The translations under genes were made by a program, and so were the position numbers. The notes beneath the pieces are model-generated. The model was not told where the DNA came from and made no database searches. It was given only the letters and a program-made list of their open reading frames with translations. This document shows positions 36,296-45,135 of a stretch of 53,291 bases of DNA, piece by piece; the first letter of the stretch is position 1; each line of letters starts with the position of its first letter. This DNA is from Cryobacterium cryoconiti (GTDB lineage Bacteria > Actinomycetota > Actinomycetes > Actinomycetales > Microbacteriaceae): positions 63,358 to 116,648 of the forward strand of contig NZ_SOHA01000009.1 in assembly GCF_004403065.1 (NCBI RefSeq), read 5' to 3'.

Positions 36296-36333
36296 CTCGC
36301 CGCGGCCCGTCGAGGTCGTCCAGCCGGGCGACG

Positions 36334-36339
36334 TAGGGT
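36334..36339 (+). promoter_or_regulatory. candidate -10 box of hemB, leaderless
   Basis: TAGGGT, exactly six nt before the hemB GTG at 36346; no Shine-Dalgarno is seen. Confidence 0.45.
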
Positions 36340-36345
36340 TGACGG

Positions 36346-37335
36346 GTGATAAACCCCGTCATCCGCCCGCGACGTTTGCGCACCACTCCTGCGCTCCGTC
36401 GCCTGGCCAGCGAAATCCGTCTGCACCCCTCCGAACTGGTTCTCCCGATGTTCGTTCGGGAGGGCACCGGCGAGGCTACGCCGATCCCGTCGATGCCCGG
36501 GGTGGTTCAACACACCATCGACAGCGCCCGGCGGGCCGTGACGGATGCCGCTGCATCCGGCATCGGCGGGGTCATGCTCTTCGGAGTGCCGGCCGTGCGC
36601 GACGCCGTCGGCTCCGGCGCCACCGATCCCGACGGCATTCTCAACGCCGCCACCCGTGCCCTGGTCGCTGAGGTCGGCGACGCCCTCGTCGTGCAGACCG
36701 ACCTCTGCCTCGACGAGTTCACCGACCACGGCCACTGCGGCGTGCTCGCCGCCGACGGCAGCGTCGACAACGACTCCACCCTCGAGAGGTACTGCGAGAT
36801 GGCGCTCGTGCAGGCGGCGTCCGGCTCGCAGCTGCTCGGCCTGAGCGGGATGATGGACGGCCAGGTGTCCGCCGTTCGCCAGGCGCTCGACCAGAACGGC
36901 TACGTCAACACCGCCGTCCTCGCCTACTCGGCCAAATACGCCTCGGCCTTCTACGGTCCCTTCCGCGACGCCGTCGAATCGACCCTGGAGGGTGACCGCC
37001 GCAGCTATCAGCTCGACCCCGCGAATCGTCGGGAGGGCGTGCGCGAGGCCCTGCTCGACATCGAGGAGGGTGCAGACATCGTCATGGTCAAGCCCGCCGG
37101 CAGCTACCTCGACGTGCTCGCCGACGTCGCCGCCGTCAGTGATATTCCGGTCTGGGCATACCAGGTCTCCGGCGAATACGCCATGATCGAAGCCGCGGCC
37201 GCGCACGGCTGGATCGACCGCCGCCGTGCCGTCGAGGAGTCGGTGCTCAGCATCCGTCGTGCCGGCGCAGACGCCGTTCTCACCTACTGGGCGGTCGAAC
37301 TCGCCACCTGGCTCAACGAAAGACAGGCCCGATGA
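36346..37335 (+). CDS. hemB: Delta-aminolevulinic acid dehydratase (porphobilinogen synthase)
   Basis: 329-residue HemB, condensing two 5-aminolevulinates to porphobilinogen. The Schiff-base lysines are Lys197 ([15 protein letters not shown]) and Lys249 ([10 protein letters not shown]). The metal site reads [14 protein letters not shown]: one of the cysteines of the Zn-type CxCx7C motif is replaced by Asp, a mixed Zn/Mg-type pattern. GTG at 36346, six nt after a TAGGGT. The stop overlaps the hemL ATG (ATGA). Confidence 0.95.
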   Translation: MINPVIRPRRLRTTPALRRLASEIRLHPSELVLPMFVREGTGEATPIPSMPGVVQHTIDSARRAVTDAAASGIGGVMLFGVPAVRDAVGSGATDPDGILNAATRALVAEVGDALVVQTDLCLDEFTDHGHCGVLAADGSVDNDSTLERYCEMALVQAASGSQLLGLSGMMDGQVSAVRQALDQNGYVNTAVLAYSAKYASAFYGPFRDAVESTLEGDRRSYQLDPANRREGVREALLDIEEGADIVMVKPAGSYLDVLADVAAVSDIPVWAYQVSGEYAMIEAAAAHGWIDRRRAVEESVLSIRRAGADAVLTYWAVELATWLNERQAR

Positions 37336-38663
37336 TGACCCGCAACGACGACCTTTTCGCCCGCGCGCAGCGCGCCATCCCCGGCGGCGTCAACTCGCCC
37401 GTGCGGGCCTTCCGCTCGGTCGGCGGCACACCGCTGTTCCTGGTCAAGGCGAAGGGTGCCTACGTGACCGACTCCGACGGGCGCGAATACGTCGACCTGG
37501 TCAGTTCCTGGGGCCCGGCCATCCTCGGCCACGCCCACCCGGAGGTCGTGCAGGCGGTGCAGGATGCCGCCGCGCTCGGCCTCTCCTTCGGCGCCTCCAC
37601 CCCCGGCGAGACCGTTCTGGCCGAACTGATCGAGGAGCGCGTCAGCGCGGTCGAGAAGCTGCGCCTGGTGTCGACCGGAACCGAGGCCACCATGACGGCC
37701 ATCCGTCTGGCCCGCGGTTTCACCGGTCGCGACCTGCTGATCAAGTTCGCCGGGCACTACCACGGCCACTCGGACGGACTGCTGGCGCAGGCCGGCTCCG
37801 GCCTGGCCACGCTGGCCCTGCCCGGTTCGGCCGGGGTGACGGCGGCGACCGCCGCGCAAACCCTCGTGCTGCCGTACAACGATCTGGATGCCGTGCGGGC
37901 CGCCTTCGAGGCGCACCCGGGCTGCATCGCCGCCGTGATCACCGAGGCCGCGGCCGCGAACATGGGCGTCGTGGCTCCGGACCCCGGCTTCAACGCGGCC
38001 CTCACCGCGATCGCGCACGAGCACGGCGCGCTCCTGATCATCGACGAGGTCCTCACCGGCTTCCGCGTGCATCCGGCCGGATATTGGGGTCTGGACACCG
38101 CGAGCGGTGACGACGCGGGCTACACCCCCGACCTGTTCGCCTTCGGCAAGATCATCGGCGGAGGCCTGCCGGTGGCGGCGCTCGGCGGACGCGCCGACGT
38201 GATGGATTTCCTGGCGCCGAACGGCCCGGTCTACCAGGCCGGAACGCTCTCCGGAAACCCGGTGGCGGTCGCGGCCGGCATCGCCACGTTGCGGGCCCTG
38301 GACGCCGGTGTCTATGAACACATCGATGCCACATCACTGCTGCTCTCGGAGGCCGTGTCCGCCGCGTTCGCCGCCGAGGGCGTCGAGCACAGCGTGCAGC
38401 GGGCCGGCAACCTGTTCAGCTTCGCCTTCGGGGCCGAGGCTGCTGCCGCGGCGCCCCGCACCTATGCCGAGGTGCAGCGACAGGAGGCGTTCCGGTACCG
38501 GCCGTTCTTCCACTCGATGCTCGACCAGGGCATTTCGCTGCCTCCGTCGGTGTTCGAGGCGTGGTTCGTGTCCGATGCCCACGACGAGAGCGCGGTGGGC
38601 TGGATCCTCGAGGCCCTCCCGGCCGCTGCGAAGGCCGCTGCGGCGGCGACCGCCGGGGAGTGA
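37332..38663 (+). CDS. hemL: Glutamate-1-semialdehyde 2,1-aminomutase
   Basis: 443-residue PLP enzyme making 5-aminolevulinate, the second step of the C5 route begun by HemA. It opens with [13 protein letters not shown]. The PLP lysine is Lys273 in [12 protein letters not shown], and [11 protein letters not shown] is the preceding cofactor-contact block. It starts at ATG 37332 (a second ATG follows at once) overlapping hemB. Last gene of the haem string. Confidence 0.96.
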   Translation: MMTRNDDLFARAQRAIPGGVNSPVRAFRSVGGTPLFLVKAKGAYVTDSDGREYVDLVSSWGPAILGHAHPEVVQAVQDAAALGLSFGASTPGETVLAELIEERVSAVEKLRLVSTGTEATMTAIRLARGFTGRDLLIKFAGHYHGHSDGLLAQAGSGLATLALPGSAGVTAATAAQTLVLPYNDLDAVRAAFEAHPGCIAAVITEAAAANMGVVAPDPGFNAALTAIAHEHGALLIIDEVLTGFRVHPAGYWGLDTASGDDAGYTPDLFAFGKIIGGGLPVAALGGRADVMDFLAPNGPVYQAGTLSGNPVAVAAGIATLRALDAGVYEHIDATSLLLSEAVSAAFAAEGVEHSVQRAGNLFSFAFGAEAAAAAPRTYAEVQRQEAFRYRPFFHSMLDQGISLPPSVFEAWFVSDAHDESAVGWILEALPAAAKAAAAATAGE

Positions 38664-38740
38664 CCCCGTCTCGGGAGTGCAGCATTTCTTTGTGAGGGAG
38701 CGACACACCGATTTCGCTCGTGAGCAGGCACACTAGACGT

Positions 38741-39091
38741 ATGGCTTCCCTCCGCGTTCACCCTGACCGGCTTGAGATCCACCTCACGAAAGCGGAGAAG
38801 GCGCTTGCGCTGCGGCGCGACGACCTCGTCGTGCCGCGGGATCACATCCGTTCAGTGGCGATCACGGATGACCCGTGGATCTGGATCCGCGGCATCCGTT
38901 CCCCCGGGGTCGGCCTGCCACACGTGGTCGCGGTCGGCACCTGGAAGTTCCACGGCGGCAAGGACTTCCTGGCCATCAAGCGCAAACGTCAGGCGGTCGT
39001 CATCGACCTCATCGACGACGAATTCTCCCGGGTGATCCTGACCACCAATCACGCACCGGACCTGATCGCGTCGCTCAAACTCGGTGGTTGA
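38741..39091 (+). CDS. Conserved small protein, PH-like beta-rich domain, function unknown
   Basis: 116-residue protein with no signal or membrane segment. It is mostly beta-strand-like, with a late VVIDLIDDEFSRVILTT stretch, reminiscent of small bacterial PH-like domains; I do not recognise a named family. Start ATG at 38741, six nt after CACACT, a poor -10-like hexamer. The TGA stop lies inside the first copy of the dispersed repeat that follows. Confidence 0.65.
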   Translation: MASLRVHPDRLEIHLTKAEKALALRRDDLVVPRDHIRSVAITDDPWIWIRGIRSPGVGLPHVVAVGTWKFHGGKDFLAIKRKRQAVVIDLIDDEFSRVILTTNHAPDLIASLKLGG

Positions 39092-39157
39092 GCCCGTCGA
39101 AACCGATCCCGTCGAAACCGAGCCCGTCGCAACCGGTGGTTGAGCCCGTCGAAACCC
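39082..39157 (+). repeat. Dispersed-repeat cluster, GTTGAGCCCGTCGAAACC variant
   Basis: Two complete copies (starting about 39082 and 39135) with two half copies (CCCGTCGAAACCG, CCCGTCGCAACCG) between them. They lie in the short convergent gap between the PH-like gene and the oxidoreductase. The first copy contributes the stop codon of the PH-like gene. Confidence 0.88.
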
Positions 39158-39169
39158 CGAACCTGACCC

Positions 39170-40186
39170 TCAGGCGCGCACGTCCACGACCGTGCGCCCG
39201 TGCAGGGTACCGGCGAGGATGCCCGCAGCGGCGTCGAAGGCCGCCTCCAGGGGGATGACCTGGGTGAGGCTGTCCAGCAGGCCGAGGTCGAGGTCGGTGC
39301 GGAGCCGGTGCCAGGCCTCTTCCCGCTGGGGGAGCGGGGCCTCGACGGAGTTGATCCCGATCAGGCTGACGGCGCGCAGGATGAAGGGCATGACCGTGGC
39401 CGGAAGGTCGGCCCCCTGGGCCAGGCCGCAGGACGTGACCGCTCCGCCGTAGGTGGTCTGGGCGAGCACATTGGCGAGGGTGAAGCTACCGACCGAATCG
39501 ATCGCGCCGGCCCAGCGCTGGCCCTGCAGCGGCTTCCCGGCCTCGCTCAGGGTGTTCCGGTCGACGAGTTCGACGGCGCCGAGCCCGTGCAGGTAGTCGC
39601 CGAGCTCCGTCATACGGCCGGTCGACGCGTGCACCTGGTAGCCGCGGGCCGCGAGCAGCGCGACCGCGATGCTGCCGACTCCGCCGGCCGCGCCGGTGAC
39701 CAGCACAGCGCCGGCCTCCGGTGTGACCCCGGCGCGTTCGAGGCCGAGCACGGAGAGCATGGCGGTGAAGCCTGCCGTGCCGATCGCCGCGGCCTGCGCG
39801 GGGCTGATCCCCTCCGGCAGCCGCACCAGCGAGGCTCCCGAGACGCGGGCCCGCTCCGCGAGTCCGCCGTGGTGGGTTTCGCTGAGGCCGGCCCCGTTGA
39901 GGATGACCTGGTCCCCGGCCGACCAGCGCGGGTCGGCGCTCTGCTCGACCGTTCCGACGAGGTCGATCCCGGCGATCAGCGGCCAGCTGCGCACCACTCC
40001 GGGGCGGCCCATCAGGGCCAGGCCGTCCTTGAAGTTGATGCTCGAGTAGTCCACCGCGATGGTGACGTCACCGGGCATCAGGAATGCGTCGTCGATCACG
40101 CGCAGGGTCGCGCGCTGGGATTTCTTCCCGTCGGCATCCTCGGTGCGGTCGACGACGATGGCGCGGAACTCAGTCTCAATACCCAT
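39170..40186 (-). CDS. Zinc-independent MDR oxidoreductase, acrylyl-CoA reductase AcuI/YhdH-like
   Basis: 338-residue medium-chain dehydrogenase/reductase. INFKDGLALMGRPG, the GIDLVGTV block and the nucleotide-binding VTGAAGGVGSIAVALLA are those of the AcuI/YhdH branch, which reduces acryloyl-CoA with NADPH. The structural zinc-binding cysteines of classical alcohol dehydrogenases are absent. ATG at 40186, six nt after a TAGTCT, indicates leaderless translation. It is convergent to the PH-like gene and follows the ABC permease gene on the same strand. Confidence 0.88.
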   Translation of the reverse strand: MGIETEFRAIVVDRTEDADGKKSQRATLRVIDDAFLMPGDVTIAVDYSSINFKDGLALMGRPGVVRSWPLIAGIDLVGTVEQSADPRWSAGDQVILNGAGLSETHHGGLAERARVSGASLVRLPEGISPAQAAAIGTAGFTAMLSVLGLERAGVTPEAGAVLVTGAAGGVGSIAVALLAARGYQVHASTGRMTELGDYLHGLGAVELVDRNTLSEAGKPLQGQRWAGAIDSVGSFTLANVLAQTTYGGAVTSCGLAQGADLPATVMPFILRAVSLIGINSVEAPLPQREEAWHRLRTDLDLGLLDSLTQVIPLEAAFDAAAGILAGTLHGRTVVDVRA

Positions 40187-40192
40187 GGGTCG

Positions 40193-40198
40193 AGACTA
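40193..40198 (-). promoter_or_regulatory. candidate -10 box of the AcuI-like gene, leaderless
   Basis: TAGTCT on the minus strand, exactly six nt before the ATG at 40186. Confidence 0.45.
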
Positions 40199-40209
40199 CG
40201 CGTACCGGT

Positions 40210-41052
40210 TCAGGTGACGTCGCGCTTCCAGCTGACCATGTAGCCGATGACGGTGGCCGCGATCGCGTACGCCAGAAGCACGAGCCCGCCCTGCCACCAC
40301 TCCAGCATCGCCGCGGCGGTGCCTCCCGGCGCGGCGAGCGTGAAGAAGCTCGCGCCCACCAGGGCGTCGGAGGCGGCGCCGGGCAGGTAGTTGCCGATCC
40401 CCTGCGTCACCTCGGTGAACAGGGACGCGAAGCGCAGCAGTGGCTCCACGAACTGGGTGAAGGCGAGCACGATCACGATCGACGCCACCTGGCTGGGCAC
40501 CAGAACGCCGAGGCCGACCCCGATGGTCGCCCAGACGGCCATGGCAAGCACCGTGCGGCCGATCAGTGCCCAGGTGGCGCTCTCGCCGAGCAGCGGGTCC
40601 AGGCCGAAGGCGCCGATCACGAGCGCGCCGACGCCGACGGATGCGAGCAGCGCGACAACCCCGAGGACAGCCCCCATCACGAACAGTGCGATGGTCTTGG
40701 CTCCGAGCACCTGACCCCGCCGGGGATTGGCGAGGAAAGTGGGAGTGAGGGTCTGGTGCCGGAACTCCCCGGTGGTGGCCAGAGCACCGAGCAGAACCGG
40801 GAAGACGTAACCGATCGATGAGGCGAAGCTGTAGATCAGAGGTGGGAGGCTGCCGAACGACGGGAGTCCCTGCGAGCCTGAACCGACGGCATCCGGGCTG
40901 ATCGCGCCGCTCTCGATGCCCGCGAACAGGGCGGACAGGCCCCCCGCCAGCAGGGCGATGTAGCCGAACATGACAGCGGCGAGGATCCACCACATGCGCG
41001 TGGTCCCGATCTTGGCGAACTCGGCCCCGATGGCGCGACTGAAGGACGTCAT
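40210..41052 (-). CDS. ABC transporter permease, ABC-2 type
   Basis: 280-residue membrane protein with six hydrophobic segments and the FAKIGTTRMWW amphipathic start of ABC-2 type permeases. TGEFRHQTLTPTFLANPRR is the typical cytosolic loop that meets the ATPase. It forms an exporter with the ATPase gene upstream; the ATG at 41052 overlaps the ATPase stop (ATGA). Substrate unknown. Confidence 0.88.
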   Translation of the reverse strand: MTSFSRAIGAEFAKIGTTRMWWILAAVMFGYIALLAGGLSALFAGIESGAISPDAVGSGSQGLPSFGSLPPLIYSFASSIGYVFPVLLGALATTGEFRHQTLTPTFLANPRRGQVLGAKTIALFVMGAVLGVVALLASVGVGALVIGAFGLDPLLGESATWALIGRTVLAMAVWATIGVGLGVLVPSQVASIVIVLAFTQFVEPLLRFASLFTEVTQGIGNYLPGAASDALVGASFFTLAAPGGTAAAMLEWWQGGLVLLAYAIAATVIGYMVSWKRDVT

Positions 41053-41993
41053 CGCGATTCCCCTCCGCTTGCGTTTCCGGTTTCGTTTCCGTGCGTGTCG
41101 CCGCCGCCGTTCACGAGGGCGAGGAAGGCCTCCTCGAGCCCCTTCCGCTCCCGGTGCAGGGCGCTGAGCTCCACACCGGCCAGGAAGGCCACGTGCCCGA
41201 TCAGGGCGGCATCGGGGGCGGCGGCGAGCAGACCGGTGCGCCCCACGGAGAACTCGATCCCGGCGTGGCCGAGGGCGGCCGCCAGGGCCGTTCGGTCGGG
41301 GGAGTCGACCAGGATGCGCGGCGCCGCCTCGGTCTCGAGGCTCGCCAGGGTGCCGCGGTGCACGAGGGCGCCGGTGGCGATGATGATGACGTCGTCCACG
41401 CTCTGCTGCACCTCGGACAAAAGGTGGGAGCTGACCAGCACCGTGCGGCCCTCGTCGGCCATGGCCCGCAGGAAACCGCGGATCCATTTGATCCCCTCCG
41501 GGTCGAGGCCGTTGATCGGCTCGTCGAGCACCAGGACGCCCGGGTCGCCGAGCAGGGTGAAGGCCAGGCCGAGGCGCTGCCGCATTCCGAGCGAATAGCC
41601 GCCGACGCGCTGGCCGCCGTGGGCGCTGAGACCGACCAGGTGCAGCACGGCGTCGATCCGCGCGGCCGGCAGCCCCGCCGCTCGGGCGTAGACCGCCAGA
41701 TGGTTCCGGGCGGTGCGCCCGGGGTGGAAGCTGGCTGCCTCGAGCGCGGCCCCGACGGTCTGCAGCGGCCGCGGCAGGTCCCGGTAGCGGATGCCGCCGA
41801 TCGTGGCGGTGCCGGAGGTCGGTGCGACCAGGCCGAGCAGCATGCGCAGCGTCGTGGTTTTGCCGGCGCCGTTGGGGCCGAGGAAGCCGGTGACCCGACC
41901 GGGCTCCACCGTGAAGGACAGGTCATTCACCGCGGTGACAGTGCCGAACGTCTTGGTGATGTTGCTGAACTCGATGACCGCGCCGTCCGGCAT
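41049..41993 (-). CDS. ABC transporter ATP-binding protein
   Basis: 314-residue ATPase. Walker A GPNGAGKTT, signature YSLGMRQRLG, Walker B GVLVLDEPINGLDP, and the H-loop VSSHLLSEVQQ are all present. It is of the drug/bacteriocin-exporter type (CcmA/BcrA-like), with a C-terminal regulatory extension of about 90 residues. ATG at 41993 after GGAGGGGG. It pairs with the downstream permease; unlike the ATPase at 16984 it is intact. Confidence 0.92.
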   Translation of the reverse strand: MPDGAVIEFSNITKTFGTVTAVNDLSFTVEPGRVTGFLGPNGAGKTTTLRMLLGLVAPTSGTATIGGIRYRDLPRPLQTVGAALEAASFHPGRTARNHLAVYARAAGLPAARIDAVLHLVGLSAHGGQRVGGYSLGMRQRLGLAFTLLGDPGVLVLDEPINGLDPEGIKWIRGFLRAMADEGRTVLVSSHLLSEVQQSVDDVIIIATGALVHRGTLASLETEAAPRILVDSPDRTALAAALGHAGIEFSVGRTGLLAAAPDAALIGHVAFLAGVELSALHRERKGLEEAFLALVNGGGDTHGNETGNASGGESR

Positions 41994-42074
41994 CCGTTCC
42001 CCCTCCGTTGCTGGTATTCCGCCGCTGGAATCTGGCTCCAGCCTAGGGGAGTGAGTCCTGATCGCCCGGGTACC

Positions 42075-42151
42075 AATTCGACGGAGATTCTTGGGTCAAC
42101 ACCCGTTTTTGGGCCCAAACGAGCTGTTCAGACCAGAATCTCCGTCGAATT
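42075..42151. repeat. Inverted repeat with perfect 17-bp arms in a divergent gap
   Basis: AATTCGACGGAGATTCT (42075-42091) and its exact reverse complement (42135-42151) flank a 43-nt interval that contains the palindrome TTGGGCCCAA (42109-42118). It lies between the divergent ABC ATPase gene and the LssY-domain gene, so it is not a simple terminator. Confidence 0.92.
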
Positions 42152-42192
42152 CGTTCGAGGGATTGCCGCCCCCACCGTTTGCCCCGGGGAAG

Positions 42193-42198
42193 TAGCAT
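42193..42198 (+). promoter_or_regulatory. candidate -10 box, leaderless, LssY-domain gene
   Basis: TAGCAT, exactly six nt before the ATG at 42205. Confidence 0.45.
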
Positions 42199-42204
42199 GT
42201 CGCC

Positions 42205-43056
42205 ATGCCACGCTCGGCTCCCCCCAGAACCGGCCCCGTCACCGGCCGCCAGACCGGGGTGTCCCGGGTCTCGTTCGGCGCCCTGGTCGACGGCTTCTTC
42301 TTCGTCTTCGCCGGCGCCGCCGCGGTCTGGCTCGCGGTGCTGTTCTTCAGCGAGAGCCTGTCGCTGGGCTGGGGCATCCTCTGGTTCGCCGTGGTGTTCT
42401 GGCTCCTGGTGGCCTACCTGGTGCTGCCGCGCCTGCACGGGATCCTGACCCGGCTCTACGTGCCCGACTACTTCATCGGGCGGGCCCGCACGAGCGACGG
42501 CCTGCTCGGCGACCCGGTCAACCTGGCCGTCAACGCAACCGAGACCCAGCTGAGGAGCACCCTGGAGGCGGCCGCCTGGACCAGAGCCGACGACGTGACA
42601 CTCGGCACCGCCTGGAAAATCGTGGCGTCGACGGTGACCCGGCGAAGCTATGACGAGGCACCCGTGAGCCCCCTGTTCCTGTTCGGTCGGATGCAGGACT
42701 TCGCCTACCAGCAGGAGGTTCGGAACAATCCCGCCCGGCGGCACCACGTGCGGTTCTGGCGCTGCCCCGACGGCTGGATGCTGCCGGGCGGCTACCGCGT
42801 GGACTGGCTCGCCGCCGGAACCTTCGACAAGGCCGTGGGCTTCTCCCTGTTCACCCTGCAGATCACGCACAAGATCGACGCGGACACCGACGTCGAGCGC
42901 GACCATATCGTGGCGAGTCTGCTGGCCGCCGAACCGGCGGCCCGGGTCACCGTGATCCGGGACTTCTCCAGCGGCTATCACGCCCGCAACGGCGGCGGCG
43001 ACACGATCCAGACGGATGGCGACCTGCCGGTGGTCGACCTCCGGGGCGACCCGTGA
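42205..43056 (+). CDS. Membrane protein with LssY C-terminal domain
   Basis: 283-residue protein. Two membrane segments (about residues 25-48 and 52-75) precede a soluble domain that I recognise as LssY_C (YFIGRARTSDGLLGDPVNLA, then the WRCPDGWMLPGGYRVDWLAA and DRD/ERDHIV regions). The function of the domain is not known. It has a leaderless-type start and a 4-nt overlap with the next gene. Confidence 0.8.
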   Translation: MPRSAPPRTGPVTGRQTGVSRVSFGALVDGFFFVFAGAAAVWLAVLFFSESLSLGWGILWFAVVFWLLVAYLVLPRLHGILTRLYVPDYFIGRARTSDGLLGDPVNLAVNATETQLRSTLEAAAWTRADDVTLGTAWKIVASTVTRRSYDEAPVSPLFLFGRMQDFAYQQEVRNNPARRHHVRFWRCPDGWMLPGGYRVDWLAAGTFDKAVGFSLFTLQITHKIDADTDVERDHIVASLLAAEPAARVTVIRDFSSGYHARNGGGDTIQTDGDLPVVDLRGDP

Positions 43057-43487
43057 AGCGTCCGGCGGCGACGACCCTCGGCGCGCTCCTGATGGGGTCG
43101 CGGGTGCTGGCGGGACTCGGCACCATCCTGGTCGCCCTGCTGAACTGGACCGCGTTCAGCGACGCGCTGGTGATTGAGACTCCGGGGGGCCGCACTCCCG
43201 ACGCCGGCCTGGTGCTGGGGATCCTGCTGGGTCTGTACGGGGTGGTTCTGCTGTTGGGCGCGGGGTTGGCCGTCTTCGTGTTCCTCGGCCGCAACTGGGC
43301 CCGCATCACGGCGATGACGGTGTCAACGTTCAGCATCGTCACCGGATTTATCGACTACGCGTTCAACGGCGCCGCGATCACGTTCCGCACCTCGCTGTTC
43401 AGCCTCACGCTGGACATCCTGATCCTGCTGGCGCTGTCGAGCACGGCCGCCCGGCACTTCGCGAGGCGGCGGAAAAGTGCCGGTTAG
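43053..43487 (+). CDS. Small integral membrane protein, function unknown
   Basis: 144-residue protein with four hydrophobic segments and little soluble sequence; no family recognised. GTG at 43053 overlaps the LssY-domain gene stop (GTGA), so the two are cotranslated and may work together. Its 3' end overlaps that of the convergent trhO gene by 4 nt, so no space remains for a terminator. Confidence 0.75.
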   Translation: MKRPAATTLGALLMGSRVLAGLGTILVALLNWTAFSDALVIETPGGRTPDAGLVLGILLGLYGVVLLLGAGLAVFVFLGRNWARITAMTVSTFSIVTGFIDYAFNGAAITFRTSLFSLTLDILILLALSSTAARHFARRRKSAG

Positions 43488-44392
43488 GCGTTCGTGGTGG
43501 CATGGGCCGCGCAGGCCGGAGCTTCGGCCAGGACACAGCTCGGGCAGACGACGAGCTGTTCCCGGCAGGAGACATCCCGGCAGTTGAGCATGTTCTTCGT
43601 CGGCTCGCCGCAGTCGATGCAGCGCCCGATCACGGCGGTGTGATCGCTGAAGTCCAGGGACATCCGCTGGTCGAAGACATAGAGCGAGCCGTTCCAGAGG
43701 CCGTCGTCGCCGAAGGTCTCGCCGTAGCGCACGACGCCGCCGTCGAGCTGGTAGACCTCGCCGAAGCCGCGCTCCTTCATCAAGGAGCTGAGCACCTCGC
43801 AACGGATGCCACCGGTGCAGTAGGTGACGACGGGCTTGTCCTTGAGGTGGTCGTATTTGCCGCTCTCCAGCTCGGCCACGAATTCGCGGGTGTTGGCGAC
43901 ATCCGGCACGATCGCGTTCTGGAATCGCCCGATCTCGGCCTCGAACGCGTTGCGGCCGTCGAAGAACACGACCTCGTCGCCGCGCTCGCCGACGAGCGAG
44001 TGCAGCTCGGCCGGGGTGAGCTTGGCACCGCCGCCGACCACACCATCGGCGTCGACCCGCAGCTCGCCGGGGGCGCCGAAGCTCACGATCTCGTCGCGCA
44101 CCTTCACGACCAGCCGGGGAAAGTCCAGGCTCAGGCCCTGCTCGTCGAGTCCGCTGCCCTCGCTCCATTTGACGTCGAGATGCTTGAACGGGGCATAGTC
44201 CCGGGTCTTGCGCAGGTAGCGCTTGATCGCGGGCAGGTCGCCGCCGACGGTGCCGTTGATGCCGTCGGCGGAGATCAGGATGCGCCCGCGCAGGCCCAGC
44301 GACTCGCAGAGGTCGCGTTGCCAGAGGCGGATGGCCTCGGGGTCGGCCAGCGGGGTGAAGACGTAGTAGAGCAGGATCTTCGGAATGGCCAC
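43484..44392 (-). CDS. trhO: tRNA uridine 5-oxyacetic acid/hydroxylation rhodanese TrhO (YceA family)
   Basis: 302-residue TrhO/YceA, which hydroxylates uridine 34 of several tRNAs. The rhodanese active site reads YCTGGIRCE with Cys192 and Cys198. The C-terminus is Cys-rich ([20 protein letters not shown], then CPSC), probably a zinc site present in the longer form of the family. GTG at 44392 lies six nt after TAAAAT, so the message is likely leaderless. Confidence 0.9.
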   Translation of the reverse strand: MAIPKILLYYVFTPLADPEAIRLWQRDLCESLGLRGRILISADGINGTVGGDLPAIKRYLRKTRDYAPFKHLDVKWSEGSGLDEQGLSLDFPRLVVKVRDEIVSFGAPGELRVDADGVVGGGAKLTPAELHSLVGERGDEVVFFDGRNAFEAEIGRFQNAIVPDVANTREFVAELESGKYDHLKDKPVVTYCTGGIRCEVLSSLMKERGFGEVYQLDGGVVRYGETFGDDGLWNGSLYVFDQRMSLDFSDHTAVIGRCIDCGEPTKNMLNCRDVSCREQLVVCPSCVLAEAPACAAHATTNA

Positions 44393-44398
44393 CTCGCC

Positions 44399-44404
44399 AT
44401 TTTA
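44399..44404 (-). promoter_or_regulatory. -10 box of trhO, leaderless
   Basis: TAAAAT on the minus strand, exactly six nt before the trhO GTG. Confidence 0.5.
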
Positions 44405-44510
44405 CGGAGTTTCGCCCGCCGGTATCCGTCCGGGATGCCTCTCGGCGGCCCTCTCGCTGGCCCTCTCGGTGGCCGGGTGGTTAAACTTCTGGCAACCAAT
44501 TGGAGGCCCC

Positions 44511-45056
44511 ATGGCCCAGAATGATCCTCTCGCCCGGTTCGGCGAGGTGCCCCTCTTCACTCTCACGAGCTCGGATATGACCGACGGCGCACCCCTCGAC
44601 GCGGCGCAGTACGGCACCGGTTCCGGCGGCCGGAACCTGTCCCCGCAGCTGGAGTGGTCCGGATTCCCGGCTGGCACGAAGAGTTTCGCGGTGACCGTGT
44701 ACGACCCGGATGCCCCGACCGGTTCCGGATTCTGGCATTGGGCGGTCTTCAACCTGCCGGCCGACTGCACGTCCCTGCCGGAGGCTGCCGGCGCTCTGCA
44801 GGGGCGCCTGCTGCCGACGGGTGCCGTGACACTGCCCAACGAAGGGCGCCAGCCGGCTTTCGTCGGCGCGGGCCCTCCGGCCGGCACCGGAACACACCGG
44901 TACCAGTTCATCGTGCATGCGGTCGACGTGGCCCGGCTCGACATCGATCCGGACTCCACACCGGCCGTGCTGGGGTTCAACCTGCACTTCCACACCCTCG
45001 CCCGGGCGGTTCTCGAGGCCACCGGTGTGCATGGAGGCGCCACCCCAACGGCTTAA
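44511..45056 (+). CDS. YbhB/YbcL-type phosphatidylethanolamine-binding protein
   Basis: 181-residue PEBP-family protein (Raf kinase inhibitor-like). The ligand-pocket stretches YDPDAPTGSGFWHWAVFNLP and the late GTHRYQFIVHAV are diagnostic. Bacterial members are cytosolic with unsettled roles. I choose ATG at 44511, preceded by TTGGAGG; the frame opens earlier at 44385. A TAAACT at 44492 may be the -10 box. Confidence 0.9.
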   Translation: MAQNDPLARFGEVPLFTLTSSDMTDGAPLDAAQYGTGSGGRNLSPQLEWSGFPAGTKSFAVTVYDPDAPTGSGFWHWAVFNLPADCTSLPEAAGALQGRLLPTGAVTLPNEGRQPAFVGAGPPAGTGTHRYQFIVHAVDVARLDIDPDSTPAVLGFNLHFHTLARAVLEATGVHGGATPTA

Positions 45057-45105
45057 GCTGAGACGTTCTCAGGTTGCTCACGGGAGGGTCTCCTACTGTT
45101 CTCGG

Positions 45106-45135
45106 GTGATCCAGATCTGCAGCCCCACCCGATGA
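45106..45135 (+). CDS. putative 9-residue leader peptide upstream of the hydrolase
   Basis: TACTGT (45094-45099) is followed by exactly six nt and then GTG at 45106, opening a nine-codon frame (fMet-IQICSPTR). Its TGA (45133-45135) overlaps the ATG of the hydrolase gene. This arrangement would allow translation of the hydrolase to be coupled to a leaderless mini-ORF. It may be chance; only the geometry supports it. Confidence 0.35.
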   Translation: MIQICSPTR

